Part shown: in pieces, positions 20,367 through 32,425 of the stretch
How the letters are laid out: each line of letters begins with the position of its first letter
Numbering within the stretch: position 1 is the first letter of the stretch
Source: Salticus scenicus
Lineage: Eukaryota > Arthropoda > Arachnida > Araneae > Salticidae
Direction of reading: 5' to 3'
DNA length: 64,000 nt
Assembly: GCA_963930645.1 (NCBI GenBank)
Contig: OZ005662.1
Span: forward strand, 3,849,436 to 3,913,435
Notes under the pieces: model-generated
Database searches by the model: none
What the model was told of the DNA's origin: nothing
The model's input: the letters and a program-made list of their open reading frames with translations, nothing else
Position numbers and translations under genes: made by a program

Positions 20367-21194
20367 ACTAAAATTCTTTAACCCTATAAGCGTTAAACTC
20401 GTCTTTTTCCGGTATGCATAGTAAAAATAAAAGGCTGGTCTAGCTAAATTTTGAAATATATTTTGCTTTTTCAAGAAAATAAGATTAATAAATATGTCTA
20501 GTACACACTATTAAATTCTCATACGTATGTTGTGCATAGTATTAATTTTATGAATCATTAAACAGATATACCAAAAAAAAGGCTAACGCTGAAAGGGTTA
20601 AATAAGACTACCCAGACTTAAAACTTCATATGCAGTTTAAAAAAAAAAAAATTACCAACATTTTTAATAATCAAATAAGTCTGTTCATATTGTCTGAATA
20701 TTGAAATTTTGTATGTATAAAAAAGAAAAATATAGATGCTTATATATGTTTATCTATAATGATTTTCACTTGTTTCTTTTTCACTATTTCAATAAAACTG
20801 GAAATTCTGGTGCTAATTGGTTATATTATAAGGGGGATTTGTGGTGCATATTATGAATGCTGTTATAAAGATGTGTAAAGAAATATATGTTGTGATGAAT
20901 TATAAAGATTTTTATTTTTGATGTTTCTGTTCAGTTTTTTAAATATTTATTTTTGATTAATCAGTACATATATATATTATATTCAAAAGTTTTTTGAGCT
21001 CCGTGGGATTATTGTTATCAAGAAAAGCGATTCGTTTTGAAACCTGTACAGATTTTATTTATGTAGAGTTATAAGAAATTTTATTTATGCAATTTATAAT
21101 TAACACCAGCTTTAACTTCTGTCATTGGGAGGTTTGGTTTATTTATCTTGACATTTTTTTCTGTATATGCTTCTGTTTTACTAGAAATTTTGTT
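20367..21194. other. Intergenic, nothing recognised
   Basis: AT-rich sequence downstream of Sec24 with no ORF, RNA or repeat that I can support, apart from homopolymer tracts. It may include Sec24 3' untranslated sequence. Confidence 0.4.
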
Positions 21195-22041
21195 CAGGGG
21201 TGAAACTTTTTAGGGGCTACCCCTGAATAGAGAGTTTGCACGTTTTCTGATTTTATTCTTATATGATAGAAAATGAAAAGGTAAAAAAATAAATGCATAC
21301 ATTTTCTTTATTTGAAATCTAATGACGGATTTATAACAACTTTAACATTGCACTATTTACTCTAAAGAGAAAACGTAGCATAATATATCGTGACGTCACT
21401 CTTTATAACAACAAGCTGGAGTAATCATTGTTTACATTCGATTTTGTGCTTTGCTTTTCTCCTTGAATCAGTGAAATAGATTTTGTATTTTATAATAATT
21501 TCAGATATTAAAAAATCGCAGTATAAATATTGTATTTTACCACTCTGCACTAATATAGCAGATAATTTTTCTCAAAGGCTATTCTTTAGCGTTCCACAGG
21601 ATCCTATTAAATGAAAACGTTGGACAACTGCCATGAAAAGAAAACAGTTGAAAATAATGATAATGGAAAATGGTGATAATGATATTAAATGATTATAAGA
21701 TGAAAAAGAAATGCTCAGAAATCACATAACGATTGATAATTACGTAAGTTAAAACGAATTGCTGCTTGCTAACTAGGCTAACAGAATGTAAACATCAAAG
21801 ATCATAAACTGTGACGTCAGGCAGCGTTTTGAAGTCACAGGATTTTTGGTTAATTTTAAAGTTATTTTTTAAATTGATGAGAACTTTTTTTGTATTTTTA
21901 ATAAACTTTTTGAAATTTATGGGCCTAAAACTACCAGAAAAATAGGATTTTGTTGAAATCCCCAATGTGTGCAAATTCCTCATTCAGGGTTTTTGAAAAT
22001 TTTGCTATCTCTGAATTTCATATTAAATTATTTTGTTTTTG
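21195..22041. mobile_element. Repeat carrying a ~755 bp insert with inverted ends
   Basis: The outer edges (CAGGGGTGAAACTTTTTAGG at 21195 and TTTGCTATCTCTGAATTTCA near 22002) match the short copy at 13096-13185. The insert between them begins CCCTGAATAGAGAGTTTGCAC (about 21221) and ends with the inverse of CCCTGAATGAGGAATTTGCAC (about 21968-21989). A second inverted pair lies inside: TGACGTCAC...TGTTTACATTC at about 21389-21440, against GAATGTAAAC...TGTGACGTCA at 21786-21820. This looks like a non-autonomous DNA transposon with long discontinuous TIRs, but no clean target duplication was found. Confidence 0.45.
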
Positions 22042-22423
22042 TAGAAATTTCTCATTTTGAATGTTTAATTTGCTTTATAATATGTTAAGAACTCTCAAAC
22101 TATCATTTATTAAAGGTAGCCATGTGATATATCATTAATAATTCTGCCCTATCTGCATGCATTAGCAGTTTTCAGGAGTTTTGCATGTTAGTTTCTTTAA
22201 CCTATTCCCTGAATTGTTAGCATGCATCTTTATGGCCCTTAATTGCCAAATTTGATTTCTGGTTCCGACATAGATGTTTATAAAATTCATTGGTTCAGAA
22301 TCCACTTTAAGCCATAATATTTTGTATTTCTTGTAAAATTCAGGAATGAGTTTTTTTTTTTTTCCCAGCTAAATTCAGTTTTTATTTTTATTTTTCTGTA
22401 GTAATGTAATTTAACAAAATTTG

Positions 22424-22458
<35 letters not shown>

Positions 22459-25254
22459 GTACTTCTTTTATATCATGCAATTAAATAAGGTTTTAAATGT
22501 CCATATTAGTGAAAACAACCAATCCATTTTTTTTAGTTTAAAATAAATTATATCTGTAATATGATGCTGTCCATCATCTGCTTAAGGTTTTAGCTTGTTT
22601 TATATTTTTGTTTATCTCATCCCTGAAAATTGATTATATATATGTTTAAGGATATCTTTATTTTAGTTATTCCATCATAAACATAAAAAAGAAATTTTGA
22701 TCGTTTTTGAAAATGCTAAATATGTTTGGTAGGTAATATATTATCTTGTAATCATTAGAAAATATTAAATGTCTGAAAAACATTTTTACACTTTTAAATA
22801 AATTATGAGCATTGATAAAATAAAATTATTTTTTTAAATAAAAAAGACAACCATTATATACAATCAGTTGAGAAAATCTATTACCATAAATTATTTACAA
22901 TCCAGATATCTCAATTGTAAACTTAAAAAAAAAAAGGCCAAAAAATTTAACTGAGTGCATTTTTTACCCATAATAGCTTCAGAACAAAATTAAAAAAATT
23001 AATTTTTGAAAGACAAAAATTAATTTAATGGTTGTGAATTTTCTGAATGTGAAAACGGAATTGTAAAATTCTGTGCAAAACATGATGTAATTTAGGATGC
23101 AAGACTTTTTTTTTTTAGTTATTCTTGTACATAAACTGTATTGCATCCCTTAGCAACTGTTACTATAATATCCGTTTCTTAAAATTTCTTTCACAGGTTT
23201 TCTCTCAGTTTTTATTTTGATTATATATATATATATATCTTTTTTTTAATTTATTAAAACAAGGAGAAAAAAGGGATTTTGTTTTGGCCTAAATGTGCAA
23301 AAAGCATGAAAAAGAAGAAGAATGTACCAACTTCATATTTGAATACCTTAAAATACGAAGTTGTGTCCCTAAGCAACAGTTACTTTATTCATTTTTAAAA
23401 TTTCTTATGCACATTTTCTCTCAATTTTATTTTTAATACTATTATTATTATTTTCCTTAGAAAAAAATAATGCTTTGACTATTAGATAAGGGTTAAAATA
23501 TAATCTGTGTTGTTAAAATTTAATTATCTATTGTGTGCAATAAAACTGTGCATTATTTATTTTAATTGTTAAGTTATCTGAAATTAATATTTAGCGTATA
23601 ACACTGTTTGTAAATGTATGCTTTGTTTGTTAAATAACTTATTGATTTAAAGTGAATTGTGATGTGAAATATTTTTGGGAAATATATATCCAAATATAAA
23701 TTTTGCATATCATGTTGTATTAATCATGCCACAATTATTATTATTATTATTTTTTTTTTTTTTTTTGGGGGGGGGGGTTGGCTTTTTAGTTTTGTATATT
23801 TAGTACAAAATGCTTACACTGATCAATTGTGCAAGCAATGTTCACTGCATGCAATATTTCAATTAATTGTTTTCCTATAGTTTAACATATTTTATGTTGA
23901 TTTAATTTACTTATTTTCTGAATTTATTAAAATGGTGTTTAGAGCTGATTCTTTAGTAATTTTAGTCTTTGTTGTGCTTCTTTTCTTTCTTCCTTTCTTT
24001 AAGTTTTTCTCTACCAAACTATCTCTTGAGCTTTTTAGTTTTTTTTCCAATATATTTCTTTTCCTTTATAAAATCTTATTATTATTATTTTAATTCATAA
24101 TTTATTATCGCTATTAATGAACATTAACTGTTTATCAGATATAATTACTTTGAATACTGATTTATCTGATTCAATCGGTAGGTAAAGATGAAATTTCTTT
24201 TAATCATTGTCATTTCAATGCCTTCTATCTTAAACTTAAGAGAAATTTTATTCATAAAATTTATAATATTGTAGTAAAAGGACTATCATTGGAAGATAAT
24301 GAATAATTAACAAACAAACAGTATAAAAATAAAAAACTTGCTTCAAGTTAAATTAATCAAATGAGCATCTATTTCATTAGGTTAGAAAAAATTAAGCTCA
24401 AGGGCTTTTCCTTGCCTGGTGATGGGATGTGTTAATTTTTCTGACCTAAAACAATTGTTGCCTTTAAAAAAAAAAAAAATCTTTAGTTATAATTTTAGTT
24501 GCCTTATTATATAAAATATTTTTGTTGATTAATATAGAATTTAATAGAACCAGAAAACTAATGATTAACTATAGCGTACCTCTCTGAAGGGCCAGTTTTC
24601 TGTAGCACGGCACTCTTACGGAAGTGTCAGTATGTTTTAAGGTGAAAAAAAAAAAAAAAAGGATGCATGGTTGAACGCTGGATTTTGTTATAGAAAGATA
24701 CATCTAAATATTACTAGTCAATACACAGTAATAAAAAGTTTCTTAACACCATAAATCACTAAAATGCACAACAGTTGTTTTGGTTTGAGGTAATTGAGCA
24801 CAACCCTTCATCATGTAAAAAAAAAAAAAAAAAGTTGTGTGCTACTTTTACTACCTGATGCAAAGCAGGGCTTAATTCTTTCCACCTGGAATAATCTGTA
24901 TATTTAGCTTCCAAAATTTTTTCTTTTATTTAGATTACATTCTCTTCTAAATGCACAAATCATGGACAAAGTGGGAGGAAAAAATACCTAACTTAATTAG
25001 TATTTAATATATAATGATGGTGCTTCAGTCTAAAATAAAAATATTTTATGCTTTATTTTACTGTCATTAATGATGGATGTGAAGTGTTGCATTTTCTTGA
25101 TGTTAATAGATTGCATTTTAAGTTTTTTTTTGCTGTCTTTTATGACAAAATGTTAAAATAATTACTGAATTTAATATTTTAATGTTATATGATATAAATC
25201 ATTGTTTTTATACTCAGCTTTATATATATATATATATTATATTAAGCTGACTCA
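22042..25254. other. Gene-free AT-rich stretch
   Basis: No gene was recognised. Visible items are long T runs (22421-22455 and near 23750), a loose direct repeat of about 90 bp at 23134-23225 and 23357-23445 (GCATCCCTTAGCAACTGTTA against GTGTCCCTAAGCAACAGTTA) and a TA microsatellite near 23224-23238. The block near 22960-23080 weakly resembles the MITE at 2185-2557. Confidence 0.45.
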
Positions 25255-25690
25255 GGAGATAATCTGGGCTAAATTGGGGCCCTTCTGCTGTCCCTTCATA
25301 AAATTCCACCTCATTTAAAAGGGCAAATCTGGATGAAAAAGGGTCAAATTTTAAATCCACAAAAAAGGCCCCTCCACAAAATTCAAATCCATAAGATGGG
25401 CACCTTTTACAAAATTCATATTCATAAAAATAACCCTTTCACGAGATTTTGTTGCATTAAAAATGATGTTTTTATGAATTTTTTCCATGTTTTTAGTATC
25501 TTTAATTAATGTCTGTATTTGGTTCAAAGAAACTCTCTTAACATGATATTAAACATTAAGTAAAATGGCTGTTAAAATGGAAGGTTTTACACTAAATTTT
25601 ATCTAAATTTTTTTGCACAAAATTATTTTGTTTTTACAAAAGGGGCCCCAAAAACTTAAAATCTGGATTGTGCCCTGTTTTAATAATGAA
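25255..25690 (+). repeat. Dispersed repeat related to 9781-10860, uninterrupted copy
   Basis: It shows the same order of blocks as 9781-10860 but without the MITE at 10300-10723. The blocks are CCCTTCATAAAATTCCACC, several CACAAAATTCA(A/T)AT phrases, TTTTTTCCATGTTTTTAGTA, GATATTAAACATTA and AACTTAAAATCTGGATTG. No termini or ORF could be defined. Confidence 0.45.
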
Positions 25691-26236
25691 TGCATTGAGT
25701 CTAGTGGCCAAAGTTTTGAAGTCATAATAGCCAAAGTGTTGTTTAACTGTATCATGCAGTGCTTATAAAAGTTTGTTTAGCTTGGAAGCATTTATTTGAA
25801 ATATTTTATGTAAAACAAGCAATTTATTACATTATAATTTTTTATATCGTTTATGCATTAGTAGTTATTAAATGAATGATATGCAATGCCATGAAACAGA
25901 ATGCTGTTTTTATTTAGAAGTGAATAGATAATAAAATAAAATTACTTTTATTGCTTGATTCGTTTTCAGATATAATTATAATTACTTGTCTGAATTCGAA
26001 AGTTAAAAAAAAGAAAAAGAAAAGAAAGAAAGAAATTGAAGAAGTCTGCCAAATATTTTGTTTGTAAAATATAATATGTAAAAACAACTTAAGATTGTTT
26101 TAAAATAAAAGTAGATTAAAAGAAAAAAAAAGTTTTAAGTAAAACTCTTTATTTGGAAACAACGAAACAACCATTTATATATATTATAGAATTATATCTT
26201 TTACTTTTTCCTCCTTTTTTTTTTTTTTAAATTCAT

Positions 26237-26274
<38 letters not shown>

Positions 26275-27687
26275 ATTTTTACATTAAATCATAAATCATT
26301 TTAAAAAGAGAGTGAGTCATTTAAAAAAGAGAAAATATATACTGTGAACTAAATTATCAAAATGTAAAACTGAGCATCAACCATTTTATAATAACTATAT
26401 AGTTTTTTAATTTATATATTTATTTATTGTTAAAATATATATATATATATCCTGGCAAAGTTGGTAAAATGGCCACAAATTATTGATAGCCAGACATTCC
26501 ATTTTTTAGTTTAATAAAATTTACATAGAACCATTTGGAGAATGATCTGTATATATAGATATGTCTTATAATGATACAAATACAAACACATATGTGTAAA
26601 CTAATTAAACAACATTTTTCTTTGTGATTCATTAAAAGGCCTGGGAGAAAAAAAAAAATAATAATGGCAGGCTTCATATTATTTACTTCTGCGGTTTTAA
26701 AATATTGATAAACCAGTCATGTTGTATTACTTTGTTTGCAAATAGACTGAAGATAAATTTTTCCATTTTTATTGCACTTTGTTATTGAACTTTTTATTAC
26801 AATAGCTTTGTTGTTTAGCTTTTGTGAATATGTATGTGTTTTTAAAATAGCAGTTCTACTGCCTTTCTTATTACTTGACAGAAAAAAGTCTTTTTAGATA
26901 ATGGTATGGAAAAATCTACTAATCTAAAATAAAAATTCATTTACCTAAATATTTGTTTACAATGTTTTGTTGCATCAGCTAATCAGCTGTTACCAATTCA
27001 TGCCAATGCATGAATATTAATATATATTTTGTTTGTTTCATAGAAGATTAAAAAATATATTTATTACTCTAAATGTGGTGATTTTGTCATTGAAATTCTA
27101 GTATTTCATTCTTGAAAAGAATTTCAATATTAATATCTTTATATTCAAAATTCTCAAATATGAAAACTCTGAAAAATGCATTTCAATTAAAAAAAATTAC
27201 GATAAATTACTTTTCCGTTTGTAGATCGCCACATTATTTGGTGCATTTTTGCTCTCATGAACTGAGTGATAGTGCTTTCTGAGGTCCAAATAATTTCAAG
27301 TTCTTTTTTTTTTTTCTCTTCATACACAATTTAGAACTAAAATTTTGGATTGAAACAAAATTTAAAGTACTTTTTCATTTGAGGATCAATGCGTAGAGAT
27401 CAATGCGGTTTCTTTTACATGATAAACTGCCTAATAATAATGAAAAATTTGAATTAAATTACAAGAAACCGTAAAATAATAATAATAATAATAATGAAAT
27501 TGTTATATAACACATTTGAATAATTCAACAATGCTAATAACAGTACAAATAATAATAAATTCTAATTTTCAAATATCTTAATTTTATATTAAATATATCT
27601 TGTTTATGATTCATGCTAGAGATGAAACTCTCAAATGATTTTATCCTGAGATAATATTATAACTTGATTTTACCATCCGTGTGAAAT
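25691..27687. other. Gene-free AT-rich stretch
   Basis: No gene, tRNA or transposon end was recognised. There is a poly-A tract of about 30 bases at 26240-26270, a TA tract near 26436-26450 and a short TAA microsatellite near 27476-27495. Confidence 0.4.
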
Positions 27688-28301
27688 CAAGGTGGCAGCA
27701 ATCAGGGAAAGCAGGGAAATAATGGAAAAATCAGGTTACTTTATCAATCTGGAAATATCAGGGAAAAATCAAGGAATTTTGTAAAAACACTCAAAAATCA
27801 TGGAAATTTTTATTTTTGCTAAGCAAGCATGACTGAAAGATCGCCAAACAGGTGTTATCTTAACCATGATTGCACAGGATTGGCTACTTTCTGGTTGAAT
27901 CTCACCAAGTTAACATTAAAAAAAGAAAAATCAATAACATGAGGAATAATTTTATGTCTTGATGTTAATATGTTGTGCAATGAAAATGAGTCATATTTTT
28001 ATAATTTTGTTTATTTCTCCAACATTTTTTTTTTTTTTTTTCCCATAAGTGAACAAAAAAAAAAAAATAAAATAAATAAATAAAAATGATCAAGATATTT
28101 TTGCCCATCAATATATTTTTTTGAATTGCAGTGGTTTAGCAAGCGTGTTGCACAAGAGTGGGATATACACAAAATTATGGAATGTAAATCATAGGTAACG
28201 GAAATAATAAAAATTTGTCAAAATTGGTCATGGAAATCATTGAAAAATCAGGGGGCTTTTCTTTCTTTCTTTATTTTTTTTTATTTCTGTAGCCACCCCT
28301 G
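27688..28301. mobile_element. hAT-like element of the CAGGG(G)TGGCNAC group, degraded
   Basis: The left end reads CAAGGTGGCAGCAATCAGGG and the right end, inverted, begins CAGGGGTGGCTACAGAAAT. The left arm repeats CAGGGAAA and ATCAGGGAAAAATCAAGGA, the internal phrase of the group at 10300-10723 and 11861-12243. No convincing target duplication was seen and there is no ORF. Confidence 0.45.
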
Positions 28302-28624
28302 AAATGCCAATTAGTTCATAGTTACCTTAAAGAGAGATGTACCAATTTTAATTTAGTTTTAGATTACGCTGATAGTGCTAGATGACATTATTTATTGTAG
28401 ATATTCATTTTTATAATTTTTCTCTCTTTTTAAAACAAAAGATACAAAATACATAAATTAGACTTTGTAAAGATATAATAATTAAAATTCTGTCATAAGC
28501 AGAATTTATCTTTGGATAAAAAATACTGAGCACATTTCATAGGTTTTACCATAAATTGATAAAACACACTGTAATTGTTTCAAATCAAAGTAATTAAACA
28601 TGATTGCAAGATTTCTGTTGTCAT
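28302..28624. other. Nothing recognised
   Basis: AT-rich spacer between two hAT-like elements. It holds no ORF or repeat beyond the target duplication adjoining 28625. Confidence 0.35.
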
Positions 28625-28971
28625 CAGGGCTCGAAATCTATATTGCCTGACATGGCCGGGGCATGTAAAAATTCAGATTGGGCATGTACTTTTTTCTCCT
28701 TACATGCGCAGCTGGGCATTCAAATATTTAATCAAAAGTCATTTTAAGATATAGCATATCTTGTCTAAAACTTTTACATAAATTAAATTGAAATAAAAAA
28801 TGTCAATATAGGTATAATGTTGTTAAATTCTTTCACTGAATATGTGAATGTTTTTATTAATATGCATTTGATTAAAATATTTGGGCATGTAAAAATTTAA
28901 TTCGAACATGTATTCTCCAGACTAACATGCCCGATTAGGCATGTAAAAAATTTGAGATTTTTCAAGCTTTG
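28625..28971. mobile_element. hAT-like MITE with 8-bp duplication and internal GGGCATGT iterations
   Basis: The left end is CAGGGCTCGAAATCT and the right end, inverted, is CAAAGCTTGAAAAATCT. The flanks are GTTGTCAT (28617-28624) and ATTGTCAT (28972-28979), 7 of 8 identical, fitting a hAT-type duplication. GGGCATGTA occurs several times in direct orientation (about 28661, 28680 and 28882) and inverted as ACATGCCC (28925). Such clustered subterminal motifs are often transposase binding sites. No ORF. Confidence 0.65.
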
Positions 28972-28979
28972 ATTGTCAT

Positions 28980-29567
28980 CTATTTAATTCAGATAAAAAT
29001 TAAGTATAAAATAAACTGATGGCAGATTTAAATCATTAAAAGAGTTATCTTAACTAATTATTTAGTAATCTTAACTAATTAATGAAATAAAGGAAATCAG
29101 GCTTACCTGATCTCTTGATTCCAAAGGAGTCGAATTCAGATAAAGGTGGAAGTATCTAGCAAGTACAGCCTATAAAAAAATCTAATAGTATCTATTATTA
29201 ATTCATTGTTATTCTGTTGTTAATTATTATTCTCTTTTTTTTTTTTTTTTTTTTTTTGGATTTTATTTTATAACACAAGACAAATATATAAAAATCACAT
29301 TACACTAAAACAGATACTATACAAATCTTTCAGTTTACATTTTTCATTCCTTCTTTCGAAGAAGGGTTGCCATAAAAAAGTTACTAATTCACTATGTCAA
29401 TTGCTAAAAGTAACGTGGTATAATCAAGGGAGTCAATAGATAAAGAGTTCAAAATAAAAAGTGAGTTCTTTCAAACAACGAATCAAAAACTTTTCAAAAG
29501 AATTTCTCATTAGGAAGATTTATTCAATTTGCAACAGTGACCTATTATCAAAAAAAAAAAAAAAAAA
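28980..29567. other. Nothing recognised
   Basis: AT-rich sequence with a 25-base T tract (29233-29257). There is no ORF, RNA gene or transposon end that I can support. Confidence 0.35.
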
Positions 29568-30321
29568 CTGGTGTGTTGTGGCCACTACATGACTTTCTTC
29601 TATATTTTCCTATACAAATTCACTCAGTAAAAATAATTTATTAAAATTATTATTTTTAAAAAATTATCTTTCCATGATAATGCAGACGGTTTCCATATTA
29701 GAGAAGTAGTATAACACTAAATATCCAAAAAAAGTCCATTTTTTTCTCAATATTAAAAAAAAAAATCGATAACATTGTTTTAAATTATCACATATTTATA
29801 GTTCAGCCATTCGTTTTAGAGGTATTGACGAGACCTTTCGAAAGATACCCATCTTGTAAATTTACCCCAGGGGCAAGCGATGCCTCCACATGCACAATTT
29901 TTTTTTCCTAGTTAACTATTACTATTATCAATAATTTATATTTATTTTAGAATCACAAGTTAAAAATAACTCTCATTATGTACATTTAAATGAAATTTTG
30001 TCCTATACTGTCATATTAAAAATTTAGAAAAATGTGATTACAGCGCCACCTGTTGAGCGACTGATCCCCAAATCTAATCAGCACAATTCCCCGCCAGGGT
30101 CCAACTAAATACCAAGTTTGGTTAAATTTCGTTCATTGGTTTGTGAGATACAGTGTCCACAATATTCGTAATACACACACACACACAGACAGATAGACAT
30201 TTTCTAAAAACTATCAAATCGTGTTTAGGACATCCCAAAACGTGTAAATCCATCGAAAACTGGAGTTCGAAAATTTTTACGAATACAATACTTTCTCTAT
30301 ATTACATATAGAAGAAAGTAA
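29568..30321 (-). mobile_element. Full-length hairpin-ended element of unassigned class, copy D
   Basis: On the minus strand the head is ACTTTCTTCTATA, a loop, then TATAGAGAAAG (hairpin 30291-30319). The tail is TATAGAAGAAAGT (minus of 29592-29604), a weaker hairpin around GTGGCCAC, and CACACCAG (29568-29575). The tail arm is an exact 13-bp inverse of the outer head arm. The middle has the family's CGTTTTGGGATGTCCTAAAC, GTCTATCTGTCTGTG tract, CTGTATCTCACAAACC and AACTTGGTATTTAGTTGG blocks. It differs in arm sequence from copies B and A. No ORF. Confidence 0.65.
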
Positions 30322-31541
30322 AAATATATATAAATACAAGAAATAGTGCATGTGATGCATATGTAGTAAATTTCTTTCTCAAGTTTTTAGATTAGTAGGT
30401 TTCTGCATATTGTTATGCAACTATAAATGTTGTGAAATAATTGTAATAAAGTATGTTTATAAATATATAACTTCAGTTTAAAAAACATGACAAAAAAAAA
30501 AATTATGTTTGTGAAGTTTTATATTTGTGCATGTGTATGTATACGTGTTAAAAAATCTTTATAGAAATGTAATAAAAAAAGTATGCAGAATTTGTTATAT
30601 AAAATAAACTTATATTTTTGCATATAAACTCTGATGTTTTGGTTTCCTTTTGTTATCATTATATGCACTTATTTAAATTATTTATTTTTCCATGTTGTTT
30701 CATGTATGAAATTAATACCTGTTAAAGATTAGTTTATACAAAAGTTTTTATTATTATTATATTACAGGGAACTCCCAATTATCTCTGGAGATAATGTACG
30801 TTTTGTCAATAAAATAAATTGCAAAAAGGCTGAAAATGAGGAACAAAAGAAATAAAAAATATTCTTGCTTAAAATCAAATCTTTATTATGATTGTGTTGT
30901 AATAAAAATAATAAAAAGAGTGAAAATATTCACAGTTCCATAAAAAATATTTGTATTTTATGTACTAAGAGATAAAAACAATAAACAAAAAAGGTGTATT
31001 TGCAATGAAACTAAGACACAATCTGTAAGCTAATTTATGTGCTAAATTAAACAGCACCATACTTTAATGTACAAAAATAATATAAAAACAACAGTTCTAC
31101 ACACTTGCCAAGTATCCGGATTTTCATAGTTCATTTTGATCTCTGGATTCCTATGAAAAATATCCATCTTTTTTCCGAACATGATATACGAATTTCATTT
31201 CTATTCTGTGCAGCAGACGACATCTTTGAAGAACTATTCCATTCGATGATGTTGGTCAGTTTCTCTTGAGGCGTTGCATGTAGTCTGTGCAGTATGGGTC
31301 TTTTCTATGAATTCAACTCAACCGAAAATAAATGAAATCCCATCGTTTGGTGAAATGCCAAAGTAGTTCCGACTGGATTTTGTCTAGCCTTTTAGAAGGG
31401 AAACAGAATTTCTATGGAGTCTTTACTTCTGTAGGACTGGCAGTGCAAAACGAACTTGATTTGTGTTTTGCTTATATCACTTGCACATTGCATGTTTACT
31501 ATGTTTGTCATTCTAAGTATGTTTTAATCCTTGTTTTGTGA

Positions 31542-31572
<31 letters not shown>
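30322..31572. other. Gene-free AT-rich stretch
   Basis: No gene was recognised. Between 31090 and 31540 base composition is slightly less AT-rich and a 69-codon frame is open (31332-31541), but it has no recognisable domain. It ends in a (TA)n microsatellite (31543-31571) that abuts the dispersed repeat at 31573. Confidence 0.4.
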
Positions 31573-31996
31573 ATAATGATGATCTAATAAGCATAGTAGA
31601 AGCCAAGCAACAGATACAAGATCACTGAAACACCAATGACCAAAAAGATTATAAATTTCTTACAGAAAATGAAAAAAAAAAAAAAAATTAAATCAATGGA
31701 TGAAATACACTAATTTAAAGAAACCAGATTTATCAATTAACTGCCTGCAAAACAATCAAATCAATAAAGTAACACATCAAATCTTAACTGAAAACCATAA
31801 ACTTTATCAAAATTTATGAAAAATAATTTAAGAATCCCAAGATAGGAAGGAAGGAGGCAGGCGGCAAGACTTGTGACTGACTTGCCTGTGGGGTTAAACT
31901 AGTTTCACACTCACCCAGCCTGCCACGACCAGAACAGGAGTCATATGGACCCAAAAAAGCAAAACCTCAAAGCAGATGAATAACAATGAAACCACG

Positions 31997-31997
<1 letters not shown>
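31573..31997 (+). repeat. ~500 bp dispersed repeat, copy 2, between TA microsatellites
   Basis: Same orientation as 62288-62790 and opposite to 4090-4592. It begins AATGATGATCTAATAAGC immediately after (TA)n, and ends CAATGAAACCACGAA immediately before another (TA)n (31998-32031), so it is truncated at the distal end. Microsatellites at both edges suggest association with, or insertion into, TA repeats. Confidence 0.6.
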
Positions 31998-32035
<38 letters not shown>

Positions 32036-32425
32036 TTTTTTTTTCCATTTACCATGATAGTCATTAAAGTATTTAATTAATATTTCTTGACATTTATGAA
32101 TTTTATATTTTTTAAAGCAATGGACTTGAGAGATCAACATCAGTCTTTGAGGCCACCAAATCCATAGAATCGAGCTCAAGAAGAAAGAAAAAATACAGAA
32201 CAGTTTCTAATGAGTCATATACAGAGGAATATATCAGAATAACTTTTTAGGGCATTTTTGTTTAAAATAACTTGTCGATTACTTCAGCTGACCACGTGGC
32301 GCTGTTATTCAAAAACTTTTTCTGAACAGCAAAATTGCCAATAAATATGACTGTGGCAGGACAAAAACCATAGCTGTAATAGAATGATCTATCACGAATC
32401 ATACAGAAATAGTTCATCTATTTTT

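Noticed and set aside
21389..21397. TGACGTCA (CRE-like) sites at 21389 and 21813 as enhancer elements
   Set aside because: They are mirror-image parts of the inverted arms of a mobile element. There is no evidence for a regulatory role at this locus.
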